Part shown: positions 1 to 5,827 of the stretch, one piece after another
Layout of the letters: every line of letters starts with the position of its first letter
Numbering within the stretch: position 1 is the first letter of the stretch
NCBI GenBank assembly: GCA_903920405.1
Contig: CAIXMC010000154.1
Span: forward strand, 1-5,909
Length of the DNA stretch: 5,909 nt
Direction of reading: 5' to 3'
Origin: an uncultured beta proteobacterium
Lineage (GTDB): Bacteria; Pseudomonadota; Gammaproteobacteria; Burkholderiales; Burkholderiaceae_C
The notes under the pieces: model-generated
Database searches by the model: none
Told to the model about the DNA's origin: nothing
What the model saw: only the letters and a program-made list of their open reading frames with translations
Made by a program: the position numbers and the translations under genes

Positions 1-167
1 ACATTTGGCTGATTAGCCGTAACAAGCGCAGGCATCTGATTTCATCTCTGTCCCGCCTTAAGTGGGAAGCCGTGTTGGCGGTGGTTCAGTCTATCCAGGC
101 TACGCTTGCTGACTTGCATCTGTCTAGACTAGCCTCAAGTCGGCTGCAACAATGGCTTAGGCTGGCT
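1..167. other. left-edge region, no recognised gene
   Basis: Nothing in the first 167 bases is recognisable. On the plus strand a frame is open from base 3 and runs to a stop at 426-428, but from base 168 onward it lies antisense to the DUF2442 gene, so that part is a shadow. The part before 168 would encode a Leu/Ser/Arg-rich helical stretch with no motif I can name, and it could be the tail of something outside the window. On the minus strand all frames are interrupted within short distances. No convincing intrinsic terminator is seen after the DUF2442 stop; AGCCT/AGGCT pairs exist (131-135 and 159-163) but the loop is long and no T-run follows on either strand. Confidence 0.3.
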
Positions 168-407
168 TTATTCAACTGCGCGCATTTCAGACAGAATAGT
201 TTCAGGGGCAATATCCTGATCATGAGGCCAAGTGACTGCGCCAAACAAAATGCCAACCTGATTGAAATAATGAATATCGTGAAGCTCTTGAAAAACGCCG
301 TGGTTAAGGTAGGGTTTCAGGTCGAAAATGCCTTTACTTCCATCTTCTATCTCAACATATATTCTGAAGTCTGGCAATGGCTTGACGGTTATTACATCCC
401 AGTGCAT
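168..407 (-). CDS. DUF2442 family small protein (second gene of DUF4160-DUF2442 pair)
   Basis: Encodes a 79-residue protein beginning MHWDVITVKPLP, with the features I associate with DUF2442: an N-terminal strand with VKPLPDFRIYVE, then EDGSKGIFDLKPYL, a GVFQEL turn, a YFNQV strand, and the C-terminal block FGAVTWPHDQDIAPETI. It ends AVE then TAA. The length suits the short form of the family. The frame is open further upstream (to 482), but the family begins at this Met, and a TGAGGT ribosome-binding site lies 4 bases before it, so I place the start at 405-407. It follows the DUF4160 gene after only 7 bases, so the two are almost certainly one transcript with translational coupling. Short DUF2442 proteins are commonly found beside DUF4160 proteins and the pair is often suspected to be a toxin-antitoxin-like module. 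Biochemical function is not known to me, and which partner would be toxic cannot be told from sequence. The gene appears intact. Confidence 0.85.
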   Translation of the reverse strand: MHWDVITVKPLPDFRIYVEIEDGSKGIFDLKPYLNHGVFQELHDIHYFNQVGILFGAVTWPHDQDIAPETILSEMRAVE

Positions 408-411
408 GGCA

Positions 412-417
412 ACCTCA
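412..417 (-). promoter_or_regulatory. ribosome-binding site of DUF2442 gene, overlapping DUF4160 stop
   Basis: On the minus strand the sequence reads TGAGGTTGCC then ATG. The GAGG core is 6 bases from the start codon, and the TGA is also the stop codon of the DUF4160 gene (415-417). A stop codon embedded in the Shine-Dalgarno sequence of the next gene is typical of coupled translation. It also decides the start of the DUF2442 gene over the longer open frame. Confidence 0.7.
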
Positions 418-681
418 TAGTGGAATGATTTTGTAAGGAGTTTCGCCACTGACGGCAATTTCCCAATCTGCCTCAAGTTCATCGCGATGGAGTTCTATCC
501 ATGCCTGCACCAATCGAAATTGTTTTCGAGGCAAGTCACCCGAAAGAATGTCACCGTCTGCAATGCTAATGGAAGCCTCAAACTCAGCGTATTTGGCATG
601 AATATGGGGAAGATGATGCTGTTGGTTGTCGATCAGATATAAACGGATGATGATTCCGTAAAACATGGAGATGATTGGCAT
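415..681 (-). CDS. DUF4160 family small protein (first gene of DUF4160-DUF2442 pair)
   Basis: Encodes 88 residues beginning MPIISMFYGIIIRLYL. DUF4160 hallmarks are visible in order: MFYGIIIRLY at residues 6-15, the QQHHLPHIHAKY block at about 20-31 with its histidine cluster, EFEASISIADGDILSGDLP at about 33-51, and the helix RLVQAWIELHRDEL at about 56-69, followed by ADWEIAVSGETPYKI. The length is normal and no key block is missing, so the gene looks intact. It is the first gene of a two-gene unit with DUF2442, separated by 7 bases. The Shine-Dalgarno region before the ATG (AGAAAATC) is weak, and I could not fix a promoter in the AT-rich stretch upstream. The conserved histidines might bind metal or nucleic acid, but that is inference. 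The family lacks a well-established function that I know of; a role in a toxin-antitoxin-like module is the usual guess. Confidence 0.88.
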   Translation of the reverse strand: MPIISMFYGIIIRLYLIDNQQHHLPHIHAKYAEFEASISIADGDILSGDLPRKQFRLVQAWIELHRDELEADWEIAVSGETPYKIIPL

Positions 682-760
682 GATTTTCTATGACATGTAT
701 TTTGACTATGAAATGTAATTCAAGTGTTTGAGTTCACTCGAACCTGGCCTTTTGAAGCTG

Positions 761-777
761 ACCGGCTGGAAGCCGGT
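761..777. repeat. 7-bp perfect inverted repeat, GC-rich hairpin
   Basis: ACCGGCT (761-767) and AGCCGGT (771-777) are exact reverse complements around a 3-base GGA loop. It lies between the methyltransferase pseudogene and the DUF4160 gene. Neither strand has a T-run directly after the stem, so it is not a classical intrinsic terminator. It could be an RNA structural element, a protein-binding palindrome, or a REP-like sequence. Because the surroundings are AT-rich, the GC-rich stem stands out. Confidence 0.5.
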
Positions 778-829
778 GGATTTAACATTGTGATTGATAT
801 TAAACGCTTATTTTGATTCATCTACCGTC

Positions 830-850
830 TTCTAATAGACTTTATTAGAA
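830..850. repeat. 8-bp perfect inverted repeat, AT-rich hairpin
   Basis: TTCTAATA (830-837) and TATTAGAA (843-850) are exact reverse complements around a 5-base loop (GACTT). It sits just beyond the last open codons of the methyltransferase pseudogene on the minus strand. No T-run follows, and the stem is weak in energy, so a terminator is unlikely. An operator-like palindrome, or a remnant of the degraded gene, are both possible. Confidence 0.4.
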
Positions 851-868
851 ACCTATTCTTGGATTTTG

Positions 869-1342
869 CTAACTTGTTGATTTTATAGAAATCAATGACT
901 GATTTCCAATAAAGTCCAATGAGAATTTCCTCAAATCCCATTCAACTGAACCAGTGCCATTTGAAGCATGTAGCCCGTGGTCAAAATGCCAGACAATTCT
1001 ATTTCTTAACTGCATCCCCATTGCTTTGAAGATTGGGTAAAAGTGTATGTCCAATGGGAATACTTCGCCGGCATCCACAAAATTGCCGACTTGCCAAACA
1101 ATGCTTCCATCATTTGCAACAACACGGCAAAGTTCAACGATAATCTCTTATTGCCATTCCAGATAGTGATTAAGCGCTATTTGCTTTTCATATTCTTTGC
1201 CAATGTTATAAGGTGGAGATGAAACAATGAGCTTGAATTATTTATCGGGCAAATACTTCAATTCCGTAAGAGCATCACCTGCCTTGACGACAATATTATT
1301 TTTGGTTTGAAAAGTGGTGGAAATTTCGTGGTATTGCATCAT
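869..1342 (-). pseudogene. decayed DNA methyltransferase (N6/N4 amino-methyltransferase family), truncated
   Basis: Reading the minus strand from the ATG ATG at 1342-1337 gives one frame with clear methyltransferase content broken by two ochre codons. The frame begins MMQYHEIS, then NNIVVKAGDALTELKYLPDK, then TAA (1238-1240), then FKLIVSSPPYNIGKEYEKQ with the catalytic SPPY motif (motif IV), then LNHYLEWQ, then TAA (1148-1150), then VELCRV, GSIVWQVGNFVDAGEVFPLD, and LRNRIVWHFDHGLHASN. After that the frame loses homology and stops at 869-871. In the next frame, codons for FEEIL (938-921) resemble the RYEEIL that normally follows, so a frameshift near 940-955 is likely. The C-terminal half, with the SAM-binding motif that follows motif IV in this class, is missing. 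In an intact enzyme SAM-dependent methylation of adenine or cytosine amino groups would be expected, often beside a restriction enzyme; none is visible here. Composition is AT-rich compared with hrpA, suggesting transfer. SPPY is more often seen in N4-cytosine enzymes, but I would not assign the base. Confidence 0.88.
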
Positions 1343-1410
1343 ATAGATTTCACAGTCTGATGATTCTTATGTCTCAAAGTACAAAAATAGTTATAGAGAA
1401 AAAAATGCCT

Positions 1411-1432
1411 ACAAATATAATATTTGTTTTTT
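1411..1432 (+). repeat. AT-rich hairpin followed by T-run
   Basis: ACAAATA (1411-1417) and TATTTGT (1421-1427) are exact reverse complements around a TAA loop, and the second arm runs into six T residues (1427-1432) on the plus strand. The arrangement resembles an intrinsic terminator, but the stem has one G-C pair, and no plus-strand gene ends here. On the minus strand a T-rich stretch also follows after a few bases. It may be a structured remnant or part of the upstream region of the dead methyltransferase. Confidence 0.35.
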
Positions 1433-1537
1433 AACCATAGCGATCAGCATTGATGCAAAGATTTAATCGTGTACACGCATCAATCACAGCGATGTCAAAA
1501 TGTCCATGATAACCACACATGCAATCAATGGAAACCA

Positions 1538-1563
1538 CGTTCCCACGCAGGAACATGGGAACG
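1538..1563. repeat. CGTTCCCA/TGGGAACG palindrome, resembles a dispersed bacterial repeat
   Basis: CGTTCCCA (1538-1545) and TGGGAACG (1556-1563) are exact reverse complements around a 10-base loop starting CGCAGGAAC. The wording (GTTCCCACGC on one side, GGGAACGAT on the other) is like a palindromic sequence I remember as recurring in many copies in various proteobacterial and environmental genomes, where the arms usually extend further through GCGTGGGAAC. This copy would be a diverged one, because the inner part no longer pairs. The resemblance is from memory and not from a search. Confidence 0.5.
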
Positions 1564-1667
1564 ATACAACTACAACACTCACCTCTAGTTTTCAAACACA
1601 AAATACGCCCCAAACGCCCATCCAGCAAGCGCAACCAGCTACAAATTTCGCAGCAAAAAGCCACCCA

Positions 1668-4600
1668 TCACCCCATCTGCCCCCAAGCCTTTTCAAGCCG
1701 TTTCACGCTCACCGGCTGCGGTGTTCTTAATTCCTGTGCAAAAAAACTCACCCGCAGTTCCTCCAGCAACCACCGAAATTCCTGCAAGCGATCATCCAAA
1801 ACCCCATGACGTTCAGCCACACAGCGCCAATACCTCTGTTCCAAAAGCCGCAGTTCAGATAATCGCAAGGCATCACGCTCAGAATCGGTACGGTATTTAT
1901 CCAATCTTAAAACCATGGCTTTCAGGTAGCGGGGAAACTGCTGCAATGCAGTCCATGGTGTGATATTCAAAAAGGTTTTAGGCATTAACCGACCTAGTTG
2001 TTGGGTTATATCTGCCACGGCATCAGGGGCATTTTTGGTATCTTTTATTTTGCGAATGACGGCAGCATATTCATTCAAAATAGTCAATGTCAGGCGGGCA
2101 ATTTCAGTCGCAATCAAGGTGATTCTCATTCGCCCTTCATCTGCCCGACGCTTAAAGGCAAATTCATCGGTGGGCAAGGGTTCTTGCAAAAAGGCACGGT
2201 TCAATGCCAGTGTGATGATTTGATCTCGCAGTTCTTCCAGTGTGCCGCCGCCGCTGCTGTCTTTGCCAATCTGCATATAGAGGACGGCCATTTTTTGCAG
2301 GTCGGGGATGTTTTTTTCAAGGTGTTTGAGGGTGTCTTTGATGTGCAGGGCAAAGAGTCGGCGCAGACCCGTGCGGTGTTTGGCGGCTGCTGCGTTGGGT
2401 TCATCGAAGACTTCTATCGTGACAGCGTCGCCTGCGTCAATCAGCGCCGGGTAGCCTATCAGGGTCATGGCGCCTTTTTGAATTTCCAGCAGTTCGGGCA
2501 AGTCTCCAAAAGTCCAGGCGGTGTGGCGAAGGGTTGCATTTGCTTCATTTTTAATAGCTGACTGTGCAGTATCCACGGGCGTTACAGGCCGATTTGGTGT
2601 ATTTTTTTGTAGCCGCTGAGTAGTTGATTGGACAGAACCTGTTGTCAGGTCAAATGCTACATTTTTAGTAGCTACCAACGCATGATGGACGTGCGTTACA
2701 GCCTGTTTTTCCTTGTAAGAATCCGACCGCCCCAGCTTTAACGCTGCCAGTGCCTGAAATGCCCCTCTGGCCTGTGTGCCCAGTTCGGCCTTCAATGCAC
2801 CCAAATTTCGCCCTGTTCCCAGTTGGCGGCCATGTTCATCTTCCACTCTGAAGTTCATAAAGAAGTGCGGACTGAGCATGTCGGCCTTGATGTCGGCACG
2901 CACCACATCGACGGTGGTTGCCAATCGCACCAGTTTCAGTAGCGCATCGACGAGCGAACCATGACCAAATAGCGCAGGTTCGTTGAGCTGGGTGGCCATG
3001 GTGCTGGCGGATTCGGGCAAGGGCACCAGTCGGGAACGTGGTCGTTGGTGCAGGGTTTTCAGGAGTGCCTGGATTTTGTCTTTCAACATGCCCGGCACCA
3101 GCCATTCGCAGCGTTCTTCATTGACCTGGTTTAGCACAAAAATAGGGACGGTCACGGTCAGTCCGTCTTTGGCGTGGCCTGGCTCGTGCAGGTAGGTGGC
3201 GGTGCAATCGATACCACCGAGTCGGATGATTTTGGGGAAAGTCTGGCTGGTAATGCCTGCGGCTTCGTGGCGCATCAACTCTTCACGGGTCAATAGCAGC
3301 AGCTTGGGGTTGATGCGAACGGCTTCGCGGTACCAGGCTTCGAACGTGAAACCACTGCACACGTCGGCGGGCAATTGTTGGTCATAAAACGCATAGATCA
3401 GTTCATCATCGACCAGCACATCCTGCCTTCTTGCTTTGTGTTCCAGGTCTTCTACCTGTTGGATGAGCTTTTGGTTGGCTGCCAAAAAAGGAAGTTTGGT
3501 GTCCCACTGCGCACCGACCAAGGCTTCGCGGATAAAAATTTCACGCGCACTGACCGGGTCCACGCGGCTGTAATTCACCCGTCGCCCGCTATAGACAACG
3601 ATGCCATACAGTGTGGCGCGCTCTAGGGCGTTCACTTCGGCTGCTTTCTTTTCCCAATGCGGATCAAGGAGTTGTTTCTTTAACAGATGCCCGCCGACTT
3701 GCTCAATCCACTGGGGTTCGATGGCGGCAAGACCTCGGCCAAACAGGCGTGTGGTCTCGACCAGTTCGGCCGCCACGATCCATTTGCCCGGCTTCTTGAC
3801 CAAGTGTGCGCCCGGGTGGGGATAAAACTTGATGCTGCGAGCGCCCAGGTATTCGCCGCTTGCGCCATCGGTTTCCAATTTGCAGCCAATATTGCCCAGC
3901 AAGCCTGCCAGCATCGAGATGTGCAGTTGTTCGTAACTGGCCGGCGTGGTGTTGATGCGCCATTGATGCTCGGTCACCACGGTGAGCAGTTGGCTGTGAA
4001 TGTCTCGCCATTCGCGCACACGGCGCAGACTAATGAAATTTTGACGCAGCAGTTGTTCGTGTTGGCGGTGGCTCAGTCGGTGTTGCCCCTCACCCCCTCG
4101 GCTTGACTCTAGCCATTTCCACAAGCGCAGATACCCGCTGAATTCACTTTTTTCATCGTCAAATTTGGCGTGTGCCTGGTCGGCTTGTTGTTGGGCTTGC
4201 AGGGGGCGGTCTCTGACATCCTGAACGCTCAAAGCACTGGCTATCACCAGCACTTCATCCAAGGCCTGACGTGAGCGCGCCTCCAGAATCATTCGTCCGA
4301 CGCGCGGGTCAAGCGGCAGTTTGGCGAGTTCGTGGCCTATGGTGGTCAGGTCGTTGGCATCGTTCACAGCGCCGAGTTCATTGAGCAATTGGTAGCCGTC
4401 GGCGATGGCGCGGCCTGATGGTTTTTCGAGAAACGGGAAGTCTTCCACGCTGCCTAAGTGGAGCGACTTCATTCGCAAAATGACACCGGCGAGTGAACTG
4501 CGGACGATTTCGGGGTCGGTGAAGGGCGTGCGACCGTTGAAATCGGCTTCGTCATACAGCCGAATACAGATGCCGTTGGCCACCCGACCGCATCGGCCTG

Positions 4601-5654
4601 CGCGCTGGTTGGCAGCGGCCTGGCTGATGGCCTCAATCAGCAATTGCTCTACTTTACTTCTGAAACTGTAGCGCTTCGTGCGCGCTGTGCCTGCGTCGAT
4701 GACGTATTTGATGCCTGGAACGGTGAGCGAAGTTTCTGCCACATTGGTAGTCAGAACAATGCGCCGGTTGCTGTGTGACTCAAAAATTCGGTCTTGTTCG
4801 GCTTGGCTTAATCGGGCAAACAGGGGCAATACTTCAGCATTGCGAAAAACCGCCTGGTGACTTAAATGGCCTCGCAAATGATCAGCGGCATCGCGGATTT
4901 CTCGCTCGCCGGGCAGAAAAACCAGAATATCGCCACTGTTGTGAACATCGCGCCACAGTTCATCCACCGCATCGGCAATGGCGTTGTTCAGGTCATAGTC
5001 GCGCGCTTCTTCAAAAGGGCGATAGCGCTGCTCAACCGGAAACATGCGCCCACTGACCGTGATGATGGGAGCGGGTTGCATGTGATGCGCAAAGTGCTCG
5101 GCAAAGCGATTGGCATCAATGGTGGCCGAAGTCACAATCACCTTCAAATCAGGGCGACGTGGCAATATCTGCTTCAAATAGCCCAGCAAAAAATCAATGT
5201 TCAAAGACCGCTCGTGAGCTTCGTCAATGATGAGGGTGTCGTAGGCTTTGAGCAGCGGGTCGGTTTGCGTTTCGGCCAACAAAATGCCGTCCGTCATCAA
5301 TTTGATGGAAGCCTCTTTGCCCAGTCTGTCCTGAAAACGCACTTTGTAGCCGACCACATCGCCGGGCGTGGTGTCGAGTTCCTGGGCAATGCGTTTGGAA
5401 ACGCTCGAAGCCGCAATGCGGCGAGGCTGGGTGTGTCCGATGAGTTTTCCCGGCTTGGCCTTTGTACCGTCGGGGTTGGTCAAGGGGTAGTTGAGCCGAC
5501 CGCGCCCCATGGCGAGCGCCATTTTGGGCAACTGGGTGGTTTTGCCTGAGCCGGTTTCACCGCAGACGATGACAACCTGGTGCGCAGCAATAGCCGCCAT
5601 GATCTCGTCACGTCGGGCGCTGACGGGCAAATCTTTGGGAAAATCAATTTTCAA
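1668..5654 (-). CDS. hrpA: ATP-dependent RNA helicase HrpA (DEAH box)
   Basis: Encodes 1328 residues. HrpA is a cytosolic DEAH/RHA-type ATP-driven helicase acting on RNA; in E. coli it is linked to mRNA processing and rescue of stalled, collided ribosomes. All helicase motifs are present: Walker A GETGSGKT (32-39), TQPRR (75-79), DEAH (144-147), SAT (176-178), the FLPGERE region (246-252), TNVAETSLT (303-311) and QRAGRCGR (350-357). These are followed by the winged-helix/ratchet (HA2) region, an OB-fold region (about 580-690) and the long C-terminal DUF3418-type part ending TPQPVSVKRLEKAWGQ. The start is a TTG at 5652-5654: an in-frame TGA lies at 5670-5672, the conserved IDFPKDLPVS begins at residue 3, and a GGTGAG site lies 6 bases upstream. 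The next Met (residue 19) would remove that conserved segment. Compared with E. coli HrpA, the roughly 80-residue N-terminal extension is missing, while a linker of about 65 residues (976-1042) is added, encoded by repeats. The upstream PIN stop overlaps the start. Confidence 0.97.
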   Translation of the reverse strand: MKIDFPKDLPVSARRDEIMAAIAAHQVVIVCGETGSGKTTQLPKMALAMGRGRLNYPLTNPDGTKAKPGKLIGHTQPRRIAASSVSKRIAQELDTTPGDVVGYKVRFQDRLGKEASIKLMTDGILLAETQTDPLLKAYDTLIIDEAHERSLNIDFLLGYLKQILPRRPDLKVIVTSATIDANRFAEHFAHHMQPAPIITVSGRMFPVEQRYRPFEEARDYDLNNAIADAVDELWRDVHNSGDILVFLPGEREIRDAADHLRGHLSHQAVFRNAEVLPLFARLSQAEQDRIFESHSNRRIVLTTNVAETSLTVPGIKYVIDAGTARTKRYSFRSKVEQLLIEAISQAAANQRAGRCGRVANGICIRLYDEADFNGRTPFTDPEIVRSSLAGVILRMKSLHLGSVEDFPFLEKPSGRAIADGYQLLNELGAVNDANDLTTIGHELAKLPLDPRVGRMILEARSRQALDEVLVIASALSVQDVRDRPLQAQQQADQAHAKFDDEKSEFSGYLRLWKWLESSRGGEGQHRLSHRQHEQLLRQNFISLRRVREWRDIHSQLLTVVTEHQWRINTTPASYEQLHISMLAGLLGNIGCKLETDGASGEYLGARSIKFYPHPGAHLVKKPGKWIVAAELVETTRLFGRGLAAIEPQWIEQVGGHLLKKQLLDPHWEKKAAEVNALERATLYGIVVYSGRRVNYSRVDPVSAREIFIREALVGAQWDTKLPFLAANQKLIQQVEDLEHKARRQDVLVDDELIYAFYDQQLPADVCSGFTFEAWYREAVRINPKLLLLTREELMRHEAAGITSQTFPKIIRLGGIDCTATYLHEPGHAKDGLTVTVPIFVLNQVNEERCEWLVPGMLKDKIQALLKTLHQRPRSRLVPLPESASTMATQLNEPALFGHGSLVDALLKLVRLATTVDVVRADIKADMLSPHFFMNFRVEDEHGRQLGTGRNLGALKAELGTQARGAFQALAALKLGRSDSYKEKQAVTHVHHALVATKNVAFDLTTGSVQSTTQRLQKNTPNRPVTPVDTAQSAIKNEANATLRHTAWTFGDLPELLEIQKGAMTLIGYPALIDAGDAVTIEVFDEPNAAAAKHRTGLRRLFALHIKDTLKHLEKNIPDLQKMAVLYMQIGKDSSGGGTLEELRDQIITLALNRAFLQEPLPTDEFAFKRRADEGRMRITLIATEIARLTLTILNEYAAVIRKIKDTKNAPDAVADITQQLGRLMPKTFLNITPWTALQQFPRYLKAMVLRLDKYRTDSERDALRLSELRLLEQRYWRCVAERHGVLDDRLQEFRWLLEELRVSFFAQELRTPQPVSVKRLEKAWGQMG
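2542..2715. repeat. cluster of diverged ~55-bp palindromic repeats inside hrpA
   Basis: Segments 2542-2595 and 2656-2709 align without gaps at an offset of 114 bases (38 codons), with about 39 of 54 positions identical by hand count. Both hold CATTTTTA followed by a TAGCT core and, further on, GCGTTACAG. A weaker third unit lies between them, with TTTTTTTGTAGCC at 2602-2614. The 2656 copy forms two tandem hairpins: GCTAC (2656-2660) with GTAGC (2668-2672), then AACGCA (2677-2682) with TGCGTT (2692-2697). This layout (a TAGC hairpin, then a GCGC-type hairpin, then AGxCC) is that of a dispersed intergenic palindromic repeat I remember from Comamonadaceae genomes. Here it encodes about residues 980-1037 of HrpA, exactly the low-complexity linker before the conserved HTAWTFGDLPELLEI block. 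It adds codons without breaking the frame. Confidence 0.7.
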
Positions 5655-5827
5655 TGCCAGCTCACCAACTCAAAACACCTGCGACCCTTGATGCGGTAGA
5701 GAGAAAAATCATGCACATCAATCGTCAAAATGGCTGTTAATTCTGTACGTTCTGCCAGATCAATGAGCGCCAGGTCGGCGTAGTCTGGGCTAAGGATGTG
5801 GTCAGTAATAAGTTCCCCATTTGGCCG
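5651..5827 (-). pseudogene. C-terminal remnant of PIN-domain (VapC-like) protein
   Basis: The minus strand carries 58 codons ending in TGA at 5653-5651. The end of the protein is a good PIN-domain C-terminus: SPDYADLALIDLAERTEL, then AILTIDVHDFSLYRIKGRR, then CFELVSWH. The Asp residues in YAD, in TID and in HDF occupy places where PIN ribonucleases usually keep acidic metal-binding positions. PIN proteins of the VapC type cleave RNA and are normally neutralised by an antitoxin encoded just upstream. Here the frame is closed by a TGA (5828-5830) directly upstream. The codons before that stop (GALRRYKSLMWHGHT and on) do not read as a PIN core, and neither do the other two frames, so the N-terminal half with the first catalytic Asp is absent. 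It is therefore most likely a truncated gene, though a frameshift with the rest outside the window is possible. Its stop overlaps the hrpA start as TTGA. Confidence 0.75.
5661..5666 (-). promoter_or_regulatory. probable ribosome-binding site of hrpA, inside the PIN remnant
   Basis: GGTGAG on the minus strand stands 6 bases before the TTG start codon of hrpA. It lies within the last codons of the PIN remnant, whose TGA overlaps the TTG. The arrangement suggests hrpA translation is set in, or was captured by, the tail of the older PIN gene. The site is a moderate match to GGAGG and supports the unusual TTG start. Confidence 0.5.

Larger units (their letters stand above)
1343..1667. other. non-coding interval between hrpA and the methyltransferase pseudogene
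   Basis: No credible gene lies in these 325 bases. A minus-strand frame of 77 codons (1664-1431) is open but Cys-rich, unlike any family I know, and runs through the palindrome at 1538-1563, so I do not call it. The stretch after the hrpA stop has no clear stem plus T-run terminator on the minus strand. The part near 1343-1430 is strongly AT-rich. TATAAC, at about 1388-1393 on the minus strand, resembles a -10 box upstream of the former methyltransferase gene, but no good -35 box accompanies it. Confidence 0.5.

Noticed and set aside
72..428. 118-codon open frame on the plus strand from GTG
   Set aside because: Most of it lies opposite the well-supported DUF2442 gene, and the remaining first part has no recognisable motif; only the region before 168 is kept as unassigned.
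168..482. Longer DUF2442 product starting at 482
   Set aside because: The extra 25 residues overlap the DUF4160 gene in another frame and are not part of the family; the inner Met has the good ribosome-binding site.
1148..1240. Recoding of TAA (stop readthrough) in the methyltransferase
   Set aside because: Loss of the C-terminal half and a probable frameshift make ordinary gene decay the simpler explanation, and hrpA and the small genes use normal stops.
1411..1432. Intrinsic terminator on the plus strand
   Set aside because: The stem has only one G-C pair and no plus-strand gene ends upstream, so it is kept only as a hairpin.
1431..1664. 77-codon minus-strand open frame between hrpA and the methyltransferase
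   Set aside because: The product is Cys-rich, unlike any known family, and is partly translated from a palindromic repeat; no ribosome-binding site or context supports it.
1998..2561. 187-codon open frame on the plus strand
   Set aside because: It is antisense to the conserved C-terminal part of hrpA, with a phenylalanine- and glutamine-rich product typical of an antisense shadow.
2542..2715. CRISPR array
   Set aside because: The units are diverged, contiguous without unique spacers of regular length, and lie inside a coding gene with no cas genes nearby.
4866..5549. 227-codon open frame on the plus strand
   Set aside because: It is antisense to the conserved helicase core of hrpA (Walker A side, DEAH and SAT motifs), its product resembles no family I know, and long antisense frames are common opposite biased coding sequence.
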